The translations under genes were made by a program, and so were the position numbers. The notes under the pieces are model-generated. The model was not told the DNA's origin. It worked only from the letters and a program-made list of their open reading frames with translations, and searched no databases. A stretch of DNA of 64,000 nt from Bog-159 sp963738345. Lineage in GTDB: Bacteria; Acidobacteriota; Terriglobia; Bryobacterales; Bryobacteraceae. Below, in pieces: positions 52,554 through 60,900 of the stretch (position 1 is the stretch's first letter; each line of letters opens with the position of its first letter). The stretch covers positions 3,968,001-4,032,000 of the forward strand of contig CAVTWI010000002.1 in NCBI GenBank assembly GCA_963738345.1. The letters are read 5' to 3'.

Positions 52554-53771
52554 CTACAGCCCCACCAATTTCAGAGCGGCGCGCAGCGTTTCATAATCGC
52601 GGCCACCGCTTAGAAACCGTACCACCTTCCCGTCGCGATCGATCAGGAACGCGGCCGGGATGTTGTACACGCGATATAGCCGCTCCGCCTTAAAGCCGCA
52701 GTCATCCAGCACTGCGAAGGTGATGCCAGATTTTTCCGCGAAGTGGCGCGCCGTGCCCTTGCCTTCGTCGTTGATGCCGTACACTTGCAGTCCCTTATCC
52801 TTGAAGTCCTCGTGCAATTTCACCAGGCCCGGCAGTTCGCTCCGGCAGGGACCGCACCAACTGGCGAAGAAGGTGAGCAGTACCGGCTTTCCGCGCAAGT
52901 CCTGCAGGCGCACACGCTGGCCGTCGAGGGTCTTTAAGTCAAAGTCTGGCGCCGTGTGGTTCAGCAAAATGGATCCCGCCTTGCCGGGAATGGGCAACAC
53001 TTCCACAAGCTTGGCGTTCTTCGGTGGATCGAAGGTGAAAGTTGCGGTCGAGATATCTTCGCCCATTTGGAAGGTGTGGAAATCGACTGCCAGGCGCACA
53101 ATTATCTTTTCGCCCTTCTCGTAAGTGAGGTGAAGCCAAACCATGCGGCCGATAGTCAGGGTGGCCGGATCGAGGGTCAACTCCGTCATGCTACTGCTCC
53201 CCTCTTCGTCCTTCTTGGACACCACCTGGATCATGGGCCACTTCTGTTTCTTCTTTTCGAACTTCACCTCGGCATCTGCCCCGCGGGCCGCGGATGCCGC
53301 CGTCTTATACAAACGCGCCAGGATCGGCACTACCTGGCGGACGAAGGATTCGTTCAGGTCACTCTCGGCGCCGGAGGCATCGCCGGCATCTGCATCGGAA
53401 TCGTCCCCATCGCCTGAGTCCGGCCGCACGCTCGATTCTTCCTCGGTATATTGCTTCAGCTTGGGCACAAAAGCCCAGCTTTTTTGCCCGTCGGATGCCA
53501 GCACATATTCGCCCTTATCCGGCCGGTCGATCCGCAGGAACGACTTACCGTCAGGACCCGCAGCGAGGTGTATCTTGGCTTGCGCAAGGATCTTTGGCGG
53601 GTTCGCTCCGCGTTGTCCGCTTAGCAGCAAGTCGCCCTCGAACTCATACTGTTTGGCGCTTTCAGCTTTCTGCGCGACATCCTTGACGATCTGGGTAACG
53701 CTTGATTGCTGTCCCTGTGCGGCGGCGGCGCAAAGACAGACCATGGCGGCGCCGGAAAACGTTAGACGCAA
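52554..53771 (-). CDS. TlpA-like thioredoxin with N-terminal DUF2092/LolA-like domain
   Basis: A 405-residue exported protein. A signal peptide (about 1-22) precedes a DUF2092/LolA-like domain (about 25-255) with an acidic Asp/Ser/Gly insert near 110-130. The C-terminal redoxin domain (about 265-405) carries FFASWCGPCRSELPG with the C-x2-C pair, and the cis-proline in NIPAAFLIDRDG. Likely a periplasmic thiol reductase. Start TTG at 53771 has GAGGAC upstream; ATG 53744 is an alternative. The longer open frame overlaps the ADOP gene. Confidence 0.85.
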   Translation of the reverse strand: MRLTFSGAAMVCLCAAAAQGQQSSVTQIVKDVAQKAESAKQYEFEGDLLLSGQRGANPPKILAQAKIHLAAGPDGKSFLRIDRPDKGEYVLASDGQKSWAFVPKLKQYTEEESSVRPDSGDGDDSDADAGDASGAESDLNESFVRQVVPILARLYKTAASAARGADAEVKFEKKKQKWPMIQVVSKKDEEGSSSMTELTLDPATLTIGRMVWLHLTYEKGEKIIVRLAVDFHTFQMGEDISTATFTFDPPKNAKLVEVLPIPGKAGSILLNHTAPDFDLKTLDGQRVRLQDLRGKPVLLTFFASWCGPCRSELPGLVKLHEDFKDKGLQVYGINDEGKGTARHFAEKSGITFAVLDDCGFKAERLYRVYNIPAAFLIDRDGKVVRFLSGGRDYETLRAALKLVGL

Positions 53772-53812
53772 CGTAAGGTCCTCGCTCGCATAATAACAGA
53801 CTGATTGGTCCG

Positions 53813-56239
53813 TTATTGCGAGCGAAGCGTGTCTACAGGGTCCAGTTTTGCGGCGCGCCATGCGGGAACGCTGCTGGCTGCCACCGATACCAACAGCAGG
53901 ATCCCCGCAACCGTCCCAAAAGTCACTGGATCGAAAGGTTCGACACCGTATAGCAAACCCGACATCAAACGGGTCAGGAAAGCGGCCGCCACCAGCCCAA
54001 TGGCGATACCCGTCAGGGCCAGCGTGAGTCCCTGCCGCACCACGATGCGCAGAACATCTCCGGGCTGCGCGCCCAGGGCCATGCGTACTCCGATTTCCGA
54101 AGTCCGTTGCGCCACCATATACGACAACACGGCGTACATACCGACCGCGGAAAGCAGCAACGCCATGCCAGCAAAACAAGCCAGCAGCAGGGTCCGAAAG
54201 CGCGGCTGCGCGGCTGTCTTCGAGGCGGCATCCTCCATGGTCTGGACGCTATAAAGAGGGATGTCCTGGTCCTCTTTGGCCAGCGCGGCGCGTAGCGCAC
54301 CGGCCAGTGCCGCGGGATCGCCCGCCGTGCGGATCGCCACCATGGGCGAGGTAATCACAGCCTGCGCGAACGGCAAATAGTAGATGGCCTCGAGGTCGGC
54401 GGTCAACGAGCGGCGTTTGACATTGCCCACCACGCCCACTACCTCGCGCATGGAAGCGGGCCGCGCGCCGTCGGAAATATCGGGCAGTACGTGCTTTCCA
54501 ATCGGATCCTGGCCGGGAAAATACTTGCGTGCAAACTTCTCGCTGACGATAATCACCGGCTTGCTATTCGAATCGTCCGCGGCTGTGAATACCCGCCCGG
54601 CCAGAACCGGAATGCGCAAGGTACGAAAGTAAGCGGGAGTAACGACACTCAGTTGCTCACTGGGCGCATCCCCCGGAGCTGTCGGATGACCCTCAATTTG
54701 CAGCGAGATGCTGATATTACCGCCCACCAATGGCAGCGGATACGCGGCCGCGGCTGACTGTACGCCCGGCAAAGCGCTCAAGTTGTCCAGAAGTCGATTG
54801 TAGAAATCAACGCGCCGCGCCTGCGTATAACGCGCCTGCGGTACCGTCAGCCACGCCGTCAGTAAGTGCCCGGTATCGAAGCCTGCGTCCGCTTGTTGTA
54901 CGTGCATAAAGCTCCGGATCAGCAGGCCGGACCCCACCAGCAGGATCAGCCCGACGGCGGTCTCGGCGACCACCAACATATTGTGCAAACGATGTTGACC
55001 GCGCCCGGCAGTCATACTGCGTCCCCCAGCGCGCAAAGCCAGCACCGGGTCCAGTCGCGACATACGCCACGCCGGCAGCACGCCAAATAGCACCCCGCTG
55101 ACCAGCGAGACGATGGTGACGAAGCCGAGCACCGCGCCATCCACCGATATCTGGCTGGCACGTGGCAGGTCGGACGGCATGAAGCGCAGCAGCGCATCGA
55201 GCGCCCAGGATGAGAACAGCATACCGAGCAATCCACCGCAGAGGGACAGGAACACAGACTCATACAGCACCTGCCGCAGGATCTTTCCGCGTCCGGCGCC
55301 CAAGGCGCTACGCAGGGCCATTTCCCCACGACGGCGGGTGGCGCGCGCCAGCAATAAGCCGGCCACATTAGCGCACGCGATCAGCAGGACCAGAATCACC
55401 GCGCCGAACAGCAGGCGCAATGCCGGCCGGTAACTGCCCGCCAGGTGTTCCAGCATGGGTTCCACGATGGCGGCGGAATTCGCCTGATTGGTATCGGGAT
55501 ACTGCACGGCGATCTGGCTGGCAATCAGGCTCAACTCCGCGCGCGCCTGGGCCACCGTAACACCAGGCTTCAAACGCGCCACCACATCCAGGTCGTTGTA
55601 TCCGCGTTGCGTGGTCTGCGCGTGCTCTCCTTCGGCATCATCGGCCAGGGAAGTCCAAAGCCCAGTGGGAGGATTGCGGATCGGGAAAACGAAGCCGGGC
55701 GGCATCACCCCGGTTACTACGTGGCTCTTGCCGTCCAGGGAAATCGTTCGGCCAACGATATCCCGCGCGCCGCTGAAACTTGACTGCCACAGCGCATAGC
55801 TTAAAACCGCGACGCGCGCCCCGGGCTTCTCGTCGGAAGGTATCAGGTCGCGCCCCATTACCGGTTTCGCGCCCACCACCCGGAAAAACTCGGCCGATAC
55901 CACTTGTGATTCCACCTGCTGCGGAGCGCCCGTGCCGGTCAGAGTCACGCGGTCATGGTGATAACACGCCATCCCCGAAACCGTATGGCTCTGCGCGCGC
56001 CAGTCAAAGAAATCCGGGTAACTCAACGATTCGTTGGTGCTGGTGGGCCCGCCAGGTGCCGTATTGGCCTGCTGTACCCACATCAATTGCTCCGGGTGGG
56101 GAAAGGGCAAAGGCCGCAGGAGCACCGCATTAACCAGGCTGAAGATCGCGGTAGTCGCGCCAATACCCAGGGCTAAGGTTAGAATCGTGGCTGCGGCAAA
56201 TCCAGGGCTCTTGCGAAGCTGGCGGATGGTGAAGCGCAT
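53813..56239 (-). CDS. ADOP-type FtsX/MacB-like ABC permease
   Basis: A protein of about 808 residues with duplicated MacB periplasmic and FtsX membrane modules: four-helix halves at about 20-400 and 420-808. Blocks LRKSPGFAAATILTLALGIGATTAIFSLVNAVLL and the C-terminal ISLVAAAFLTRLMSGLLYGV-like stretch match the acidobacterial duplicated orphan permease family. No ATPase gene is adjacent. The ATG at 56239 has no ribosome site; an open frame continues to a GTG at 56392 with AGGAGG only one base before it. Confidence 0.85.
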   Translation of the reverse strand: MRFTIRQLRKSPGFAAATILTLALGIGATTAIFSLVNAVLLRPLPFPHPEQLMWVQQANTAPGGPTSTNESLSYPDFFDWRAQSHTVSGMACYHHDRVTLTGTGAPQQVESQVVSAEFFRVVGAKPVMGRDLIPSDEKPGARVAVLSYALWQSSFSGARDIVGRTISLDGKSHVVTGVMPPGFVFPIRNPPTGLWTSLADDAEGEHAQTTQRGYNDLDVVARLKPGVTVAQARAELSLIASQIAVQYPDTNQANSAAIVEPMLEHLAGSYRPALRLLFGAVILVLLIACANVAGLLLARATRRRGEMALRSALGAGRGKILRQVLYESVFLSLCGGLLGMLFSSWALDALLRFMPSDLPRASQISVDGAVLGFVTIVSLVSGVLFGVLPAWRMSRLDPVLALRAGGRSMTAGRGQHRLHNMLVVAETAVGLILLVGSGLLIRSFMHVQQADAGFDTGHLLTAWLTVPQARYTQARRVDFYNRLLDNLSALPGVQSAAAAYPLPLVGGNISISLQIEGHPTAPGDAPSEQLSVVTPAYFRTLRIPVLAGRVFTAADDSNSKPVIIVSEKFARKYFPGQDPIGKHVLPDISDGARPASMREVVGVVGNVKRRSLTADLEAIYYLPFAQAVITSPMVAIRTAGDPAALAGALRAALAKEDQDIPLYSVQTMEDAASKTAAQPRFRTLLLACFAGMALLLSAVGMYAVLSYMVAQRTSEIGVRMALGAQPGDVLRIVVRQGLTLALTGIAIGLVAAAFLTRLMSGLLYGVEPFDPVTFGTVAGILLLVSVAASSVPAWRAAKLDPVDTLRSQ

Positions 56240-56464
56240 AGTCGGTCTGAAGCACGCCGGCAGCCACAGTAAGGCATTGAATGCGCGTAAGATGCGTCCG
56301 GCCCATTGTTCGATTTCAGAAGCCGGTGTCCAATTGCGAACAGGCCGGGGAAACCCGGATAACTCCCGATAACTCCCCGGGCTGGAGTGCACCCTCCTGA
56401 AATGCTAAGTTAAAAGGACACAAAAAAGGCTTTGGAACCGCGTTGAGGCGCAGGGAAGAATCTC

Positions 56465-56794
56465 ATGATCGAAGAACACGAGTTCAAAAAGCACGCGAAC
56501 GAAGCGCTCGCCACCTTACAGGGCGACCTGGTTTTGGCCGGTGACGATTACGGCTTCGAGTCTAGTCTGCATGGTGGCGCAATCACCATCACGTTTGAGC
56601 ACCCCACCGGCAAGTTCACCATTACCCCGGAATCCGGAGTGCGGCAAATCAAAGTAACATTCGGGTCGCGCGGCGCTAAGCTCGATTGGGATATCGTGGA
56701 AAACACTTTCGTCCAAACCGAGACCGGACTGACGCTCAAGGAATTAGTCACCCAAGCCATCGGCAAACACTTGAAGCGAGACGTGGAACTGTAA
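56465..56794 (+). CDS. Frataxin-like protein (CyaY family)
   Basis: A 109-residue protein of the frataxin fold. EFKKHANEALATLQGDL is helix 1, then beta strands FESSLHGGAITITFEHPTGKF, IKVTFGSRGAKLDWD and final helix LTLKELVTQAIGKHL. The acidic first helix and strand that bind iron in CyaY are partly present. Likely involved in iron-sulfur cluster assembly. GGGAAG ribosome site. Followed by a permease after 18 bases. Confidence 0.7.
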   Translation: MIEEHEFKKHANEALATLQGDLVLAGDDYGFESSLHGGAITITFEHPTGKFTITPESGVRQIKVTFGSRGAKLDWDIVENTFVQTETGLTLKELVTQAIGKHLKRDVEL

Positions 56795-56812
56795 CTATCG
56801 CCCGTCCCGACG

Positions 56813-58279
56813 ATGTCATTTCCGGAACAGGATCGCGCCGATCTCGGCCGCTTCGGATACGCCCAGGAACTGTTCCGCGGCATGGGCGGCTTCTCCAACT
56901 TCGCCATTTCGTTTTCCATCATTTCGATTTTGACCGGCGCCGTGACCCTCTTCGGCTACGGCCTCGAAATGGGTGGCCCGCTTGAGATGTCGCTGGGCTG
57001 GCCCGTCGCAACGGTGTTCACATTAGTTGTAGCCGCCTGTATGGCGGAACTGTGTTCCGCTTATCCCACAGCCGGGGCCACCTACCATTGGGCCGCCGAT
57101 TTAGGCGGCAAAGGCCTCGGCTGGCTGGTCGCCTGGCTCAATATCGTCGGCCTGATCGCCGCCCAAGCCGGCATCAATTATAGCTGCGCACAGTTCATTC
57201 TGCCGTTCCTCAGCCTGCCCTCCACGCCGTTCAATCTGTTCTGCATGTTTTCGTTTATCCTGCTCACGCAGGGCTTCCTAAACCACTACGGCGTCCGCCT
57301 GGTGGCCATCCTGAACGACTGCAGCGTGACGGTTCACATAGCCGGCGTGGCACTGGTGGTGGCTGCCCTCTTCTTCCTGGCGCCAAAACAGCCCGTGACC
57401 TTCCTGTTTCAGGCCGTAAACAGCAATGGCCGCTCGCCTTACTGGTGGGCTTTCGTCCTCGGATTGTTGCAGGCGCAATGGACCTATACGGGCTTCGACG
57501 CATCCGCCCACATGGCCGAGGAGACCCGCGATCCGCGCCGTCGAGCGCCTTGGGGCATCGTGCTTTCGGTGGCCGTCTCCGGAGTGGCGGGTTACTTTTT
57601 GTTGCTGGCCCTGACCCTGGCGATCCACAGCATTCCTGCGGTGCTAGGCGCCAAAGACGCGCAGGGCAATCAGATCCCCGCCGTGATCGCGATCCTGCAG
57701 CAGGGCTTGGGCGCCAAGGCTGGCAACGCCATGGCAGCGCTGGCTTCCATGGCCATGTGGTTTTGTGGATTGGCCTGCATCACCTCAGCTTCACGCGCGC
57801 TTTATTCCCTGGCCCGCGACCATGGTACGCCGATGGCGGAGCAGGTGCGCTGGGTGAGCCCAAAGCACGGCACCCCCGCGCCGGCCATCTGGTTGATCGT
57901 AGCAGCGTCAGCGGCAGCCATGCTCTGGACCAAGGCAGTGCCGGTGGTAACCTCGCTAAGTACGGTCGCCCTCTATCTGGCCTACACCATTCCCATCGCC
58001 CTGGCCTGGCGCGCGCGGCGCAAGGGATCCGATTGGCCGAGCCACGCAGTATGGAGCCTGGGCCGGTTTGGCGGCCCGTTGAATGTGGTAGCGGTGATGT
58101 TCGCCGCGTTTATTTGCGTAGTGCTGGTAATGCCCCCCAACGAACTGGCGGGCAAAACCCTGGCTGCATTGTTAGTGGGACTAGGGCTGTTGTACGTAGC
58201 CGTAGTTCGCAAAAGGTTTCACGGGCCGGACTGGAGCCACTCTAACCGTGGCGAATCACCAGCACATCCCCATCCTTGA
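56813..58279 (+). CDS. Amino-acid permease (APC superfamily)
   Basis: A 488-residue protein with 12 membrane helices. DLGRFGYAQELFRGMGGFSNFAISFSIISILTG is the ACT/GABA-permease opening, and ELCSAYPTAGATYHWAADLG the consensus amphipathic region. Helix 6 block ETRDPRRRAPWGIVLSV is also typical. Substrate unknown, possibly GABA, choline or polyamine. Its end overlaps the convergent ychF by 38 bases. Confidence 0.88.
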   Translation: MSFPEQDRADLGRFGYAQELFRGMGGFSNFAISFSIISILTGAVTLFGYGLEMGGPLEMSLGWPVATVFTLVVAACMAELCSAYPTAGATYHWAADLGGKGLGWLVAWLNIVGLIAAQAGINYSCAQFILPFLSLPSTPFNLFCMFSFILLTQGFLNHYGVRLVAILNDCSVTVHIAGVALVVAALFFLAPKQPVTFLFQAVNSNGRSPYWWAFVLGLLQAQWTYTGFDASAHMAEETRDPRRRAPWGIVLSVAVSGVAGYFLLLALTLAIHSIPAVLGAKDAQGNQIPAVIAILQQGLGAKAGNAMAALASMAMWFCGLACITSASRALYSLARDHGTPMAEQVRWVSPKHGTPAPAIWLIVAASAAAMLWTKAVPVVTSLSTVALYLAYTIPIALAWRARRKGSDWPSHAVWSLGRFGGPLNVVAVMFAAFICVVLVMPPNELAGKTLAALLVGLGLLYVAVVRKRFHGPDWSHSNRGESPAHPHP

Positions 58280-59315
58280 CAATATATTCCTTGCCCTCCA
58301 GCCGCAGCATTCCTTTTTCGCGCAGCCCCGCGTATCCGCCCAAATCAACCAGCGATTTCCAGTTCACCACTTCCGCGCGGATGAACTTCTTTTCAAAATC
58401 CGAGTGAATCGCACCGGCAGCCTTGGGCGCCGTGCTGTGGAACGGAATGGTCCATGCGCGCACTTCGTCTTCACCCGCGGTGAGAAACGACATCAGCCCA
58501 AGCAGCGAGTAACTCGCCGAAATCAAACGCTCCAGACCGCCTTCACTCAGCCCGTAGCTCGACATATAATCCCGCGCCTCTTCAACCGGTAGTTCGGCTA
58601 ACTCAGCCTCCACCTTGCCGCAAATCGCCGCGACCGCCGTATTCTTCCGCCCCGCCAGCGCACCTTCGCGATATTCCTGCTCTTTATCGTGCAGCTTCGG
58701 AGCATCGGCTTCGCCCAAATTCAACACGTACAACATCGGCTTTTGCGAAAGAAACTGAAAGCCGCGAATCCGCTTCTCGTCGTCCGCATCCAGTTCCAGC
58801 ACACGCAATGGTTGGTTCGCCTCGACCGCCGCTTTGCACTTCTGCAACAACTCGAACTCCCGGTCGAGTTCCGGATTCTTAATCTTCTTGCGATCCTTGT
58901 CCAACCGCTCCAGGCGCTTTTCAATTACCACCAGATCGCTGAGGATCAGTTCGGTCTCCACGTCCTCCAGATCGCGCACCGGATCGAGGCTGCCCTTCTC
59001 GTGCGGGATAGTCTCGTCTTCGAATAGCCGCAGCACCTGGGCGAATGCATCCACTACGCGCAGGCTCGCAACATAACTCGGGTCGCGCAGGCTTTCTTTC
59101 GAAATGGCGGGCATGTCCACGTATTCAACCGTGGCATAGGTGACTTTCTTCGGTTCGAATAATTTCGCCAACTCATCCAGGCGCGCGTCCGGCACCTTGG
59201 CCACTCCCACGCGCACGGCCGTCGAGCCGATACGAGCATCTTGATGCGCGCCGGTGAGGATGGTGAACAACGATGTCTTGCCTACCATGGGTAGGCCGAT
59301 AATGGCAGTTTTCAT
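58242..59315 (-). CDS. ychF: YchF/OLA1-family GTP/ATP-binding protein
   Basis: A 357-residue Obg-family protein that prefers ATP. G1 GLPMVGKTSLFTIL is at the N-terminus; the G4 equivalent reads YVLNLGEAD (N-x2-E, as in YchF rather than NKxD). The C-terminal TGS-like domain ends KEYIVKDGDVLVIRHG. Full length. Ribosome-associated stress factor. Confidence 0.94.
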   Translation of the reverse strand: MKTAIIGLPMVGKTSLFTILTGAHQDARIGSTAVRVGVAKVPDARLDELAKLFEPKKVTYATVEYVDMPAISKESLRDPSYVASLRVVDAFAQVLRLFEDETIPHEKGSLDPVRDLEDVETELILSDLVVIEKRLERLDKDRKKIKNPELDREFELLQKCKAAVEANQPLRVLELDADDEKRIRGFQFLSQKPMLYVLNLGEADAPKLHDKEQEYREGALAGRKNTAVAAICGKVEAELAELPVEEARDYMSSYGLSEGGLERLISASYSLLGLMSFLTAGEDEVRAWTIPFHSTAPKAAGAIHSDFEKKFIRAEVVNWKSLVDLGGYAGLREKGMLRLEGKEYIVKDGDVLVIRHG

Positions 59316-59330
59316 ATGGTGTGGGACCGG

Positions 59331-60314
59331 TTAGAGAGGCACGTCCGTGAGGCTGAGAATTTCTTCGATGATGCGGTCGCCAAGGTCCGAGCGCCGCTGC
59401 GCTAAAGCCGTGCGCGTGTTGACCATCACGCGATGGCCGAAGACTGGCGCCGCCAGCCGTTTTACGTCGTCGGGGATGGCATACTCGCGGCCCTCCAGTA
59501 GCGCCAGCGCCTGCACAGCGCGGAACAGCGCCTGGGAACCCCGTGGACTCACGCCCAGCGTAAGCGATTCGTGGTTGCGAGTCTTTTCCACGATGGCGAG
59601 CATGTAATCGACCAGCGATTCCTCCACCGTCACGCATTGTACGGAAGCTTGCAGCCGCACAATGTCATCGCCCGATAGCGCCGGCCGCACGCCGTCACCG
59701 CTCCCTATATCAATGTTGCGTAGGATCTCGCGCTCGCTCGCGGAGTCGGGATAACCGATGCGGAGGCGCATCAAAAAACGGTCCATCTGCGACTCCGGCA
59801 GCGGGTAAGTGCCGTGATGCTCCACGGGATTTTGCGTAGCGATCACCATGAACGGACGCGGCAGCATGTGGGGCCGCCCGTCGATCGTGACCTGGCTTTC
59901 GTTCATCGCTTCGAGTAGCGCCGACTGGGTCTTCGGCGTAGTGCGATTGATTTCATCCGCCAGCAGGAAGTTCGTGAAAACCGGCCCCGGCTTGAATTCG
60001 AAAGCTTCGGAGTGCGCATTATAAATGGTCACCCCGAGCACATCGCTGGGCAGCATGTCACTGGTAAATTGCAGTCTGTGGAAGCCGCAAGCCACTGCAC
60101 GAGCCAGCGCTTGGGCCAGAGTGGTCTTGCCGACGCCCGGAACATCTTCGATCAACAAGTGTCCGCGCGCCAGAAGGCAGACCAGCGAGAGCCGCACGAC
60201 TTCGGGCTTCCCCCGGATTGCCGATTGCACGGCCCGATCCAGTTCGCCTAACCTGGAGAGCAACTGGGGTGCAAAAGGAACCGGCGGGACGAGCATGGTT
60301 TCCCGCTGCGGCAT
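59331..60314 (-). CDS. MoxR-family AAA ATPase
   Basis: A 327-residue AAA+ chaperone. Walker A EDVPGVGKTTLAQALARA, Walker B NFLLADEINRTTPK, sensor 1 VIATQNPVEHHGTY and sensor 2 GVSPRGSQ are all visible. MoxR proteins usually activate VWA-domain partners; the VWA gene in this window is 31 kb away. The next gene downstream is ychF. Confidence 0.92.
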   Translation of the reverse strand: MPQRETMLVPPVPFAPQLLSRLGELDRAVQSAIRGKPEVVRLSLVCLLARGHLLIEDVPGVGKTTLAQALARAVACGFHRLQFTSDMLPSDVLGVTIYNAHSEAFEFKPGPVFTNFLLADEINRTTPKTQSALLEAMNESQVTIDGRPHMLPRPFMVIATQNPVEHHGTYPLPESQMDRFLMRLRIGYPDSASEREILRNIDIGSGDGVRPALSGDDIVRLQASVQCVTVEESLVDYMLAIVEKTRNHESLTLGVSPRGSQALFRAVQALALLEGREYAIPDDVKRLAAPVFGHRVMVNTRTALAQRRSDLGDRIIEEILSLTDVPL

Positions 60315-60322
60315 TAAGGTTC

Positions 60323-60328
60323 ATTGTA
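60323..60328 (-). promoter_or_regulatory. -10-like box before the MoxR gene
   Basis: TACAAT eight bases before the ATG on the minus strand, with no ribosome site. Confidence 0.4.
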
Positions 60329-60364
60329 ACCCAGCGGGATTCACCGGTTCCGGCGGCTTCTCGC

Positions 60365-60844
60365 CTAATTGTGCCCCGGCTTCACCACATCCATAATCAT
60401 GGAATCGGTAACTTTCCAGACGCCATCGTTCTTCACCAGCACCTCAACATAATATGAGTGTCGCGGGAGCATGGGTTTGCCTGTGCTGTCGTCAATCTGC
60501 CCCTGGCTCGATTCGTCGCTCCAAACTACGGCCACGCCCGGCGCGGGAAAGCGCAGATCCAGGATCTTGGCCGCGCTGGTATCCTTCGCCGAACGATAAC
60601 CCGGCCGTTGGAACAACTCTGTGAGGAAATCTTCCAATTCGGCGCCGCGAAGGCGCACGCCGAACGGGTTTTGCCAGATAGCATCGGCGGCAAATACCGA
60701 CGCAACTTGTTTCGCGTCGTACTTCGCCCACCCCTCGATCTCGCGCGCCAATACGCCGCGTACGTCGCTCTCATCGCTCGCGTGCGCCAGTGGGGTCGCC
60801 GCGAAAAACAATGGTAGTGCCAGAACTGCGCTGAATATCTTCAT
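60365..60844 (-). CDS. Exported SnoaL/DUF4440-like protein
   Basis: A 159-residue protein with a signal peptide (ends near AHAS, residue 22) and a nuclear-transport-factor-2-like fold. SDVRGVLAREIEGWAKYDAKQVAS is the first helix of the DUF4440/SgcJ group; VVWSDESSQGQ lies in the sheet. Start at 60844 is chosen since upstream residues overlap a hairpin. Function unknown. Confidence 0.75.
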   Translation of the reverse strand: MKIFSAVLALPLFFAATPLAHASDESDVRGVLAREIEGWAKYDAKQVASVFAADAIWQNPFGVRLRGAELEDFLTELFQRPGYRSAKDTSAAKILDLRFPAPGVAVVWSDESSQGQIDDSTGKPMLPRHSYYVEVLVKNDGVWKVTDSMIMDVVKPGHN

Positions 60845-60851
60845 CTCAGCT

Positions 60852-60872
60852 CCGATTGTGCGGCACAATCGG
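60852..60872. repeat. 9-bp palindrome upstream of the SnoaL-like gene
   Basis: CCGATTGTG (60852-60860) and CACAATCGG (60864-60872) are perfect complements with a 3-base centre, seven bases from the ATG. Could be an operator or a terminator. Confidence 0.45.
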
Positions 60873-60880
60873 CAGGCTGT

Positions 60881-60900
60881 CACCACCTACGCAGGTAGTG
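60881..60900 (-). terminator. Hairpin directly after the solute-binding gene
   Basis: CACCACC (60881-60887) pairs with GGTAGTG (60894-60900) with one wobble, immediately next to the stop at 60901. No T-tract. Confidence 0.4.
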
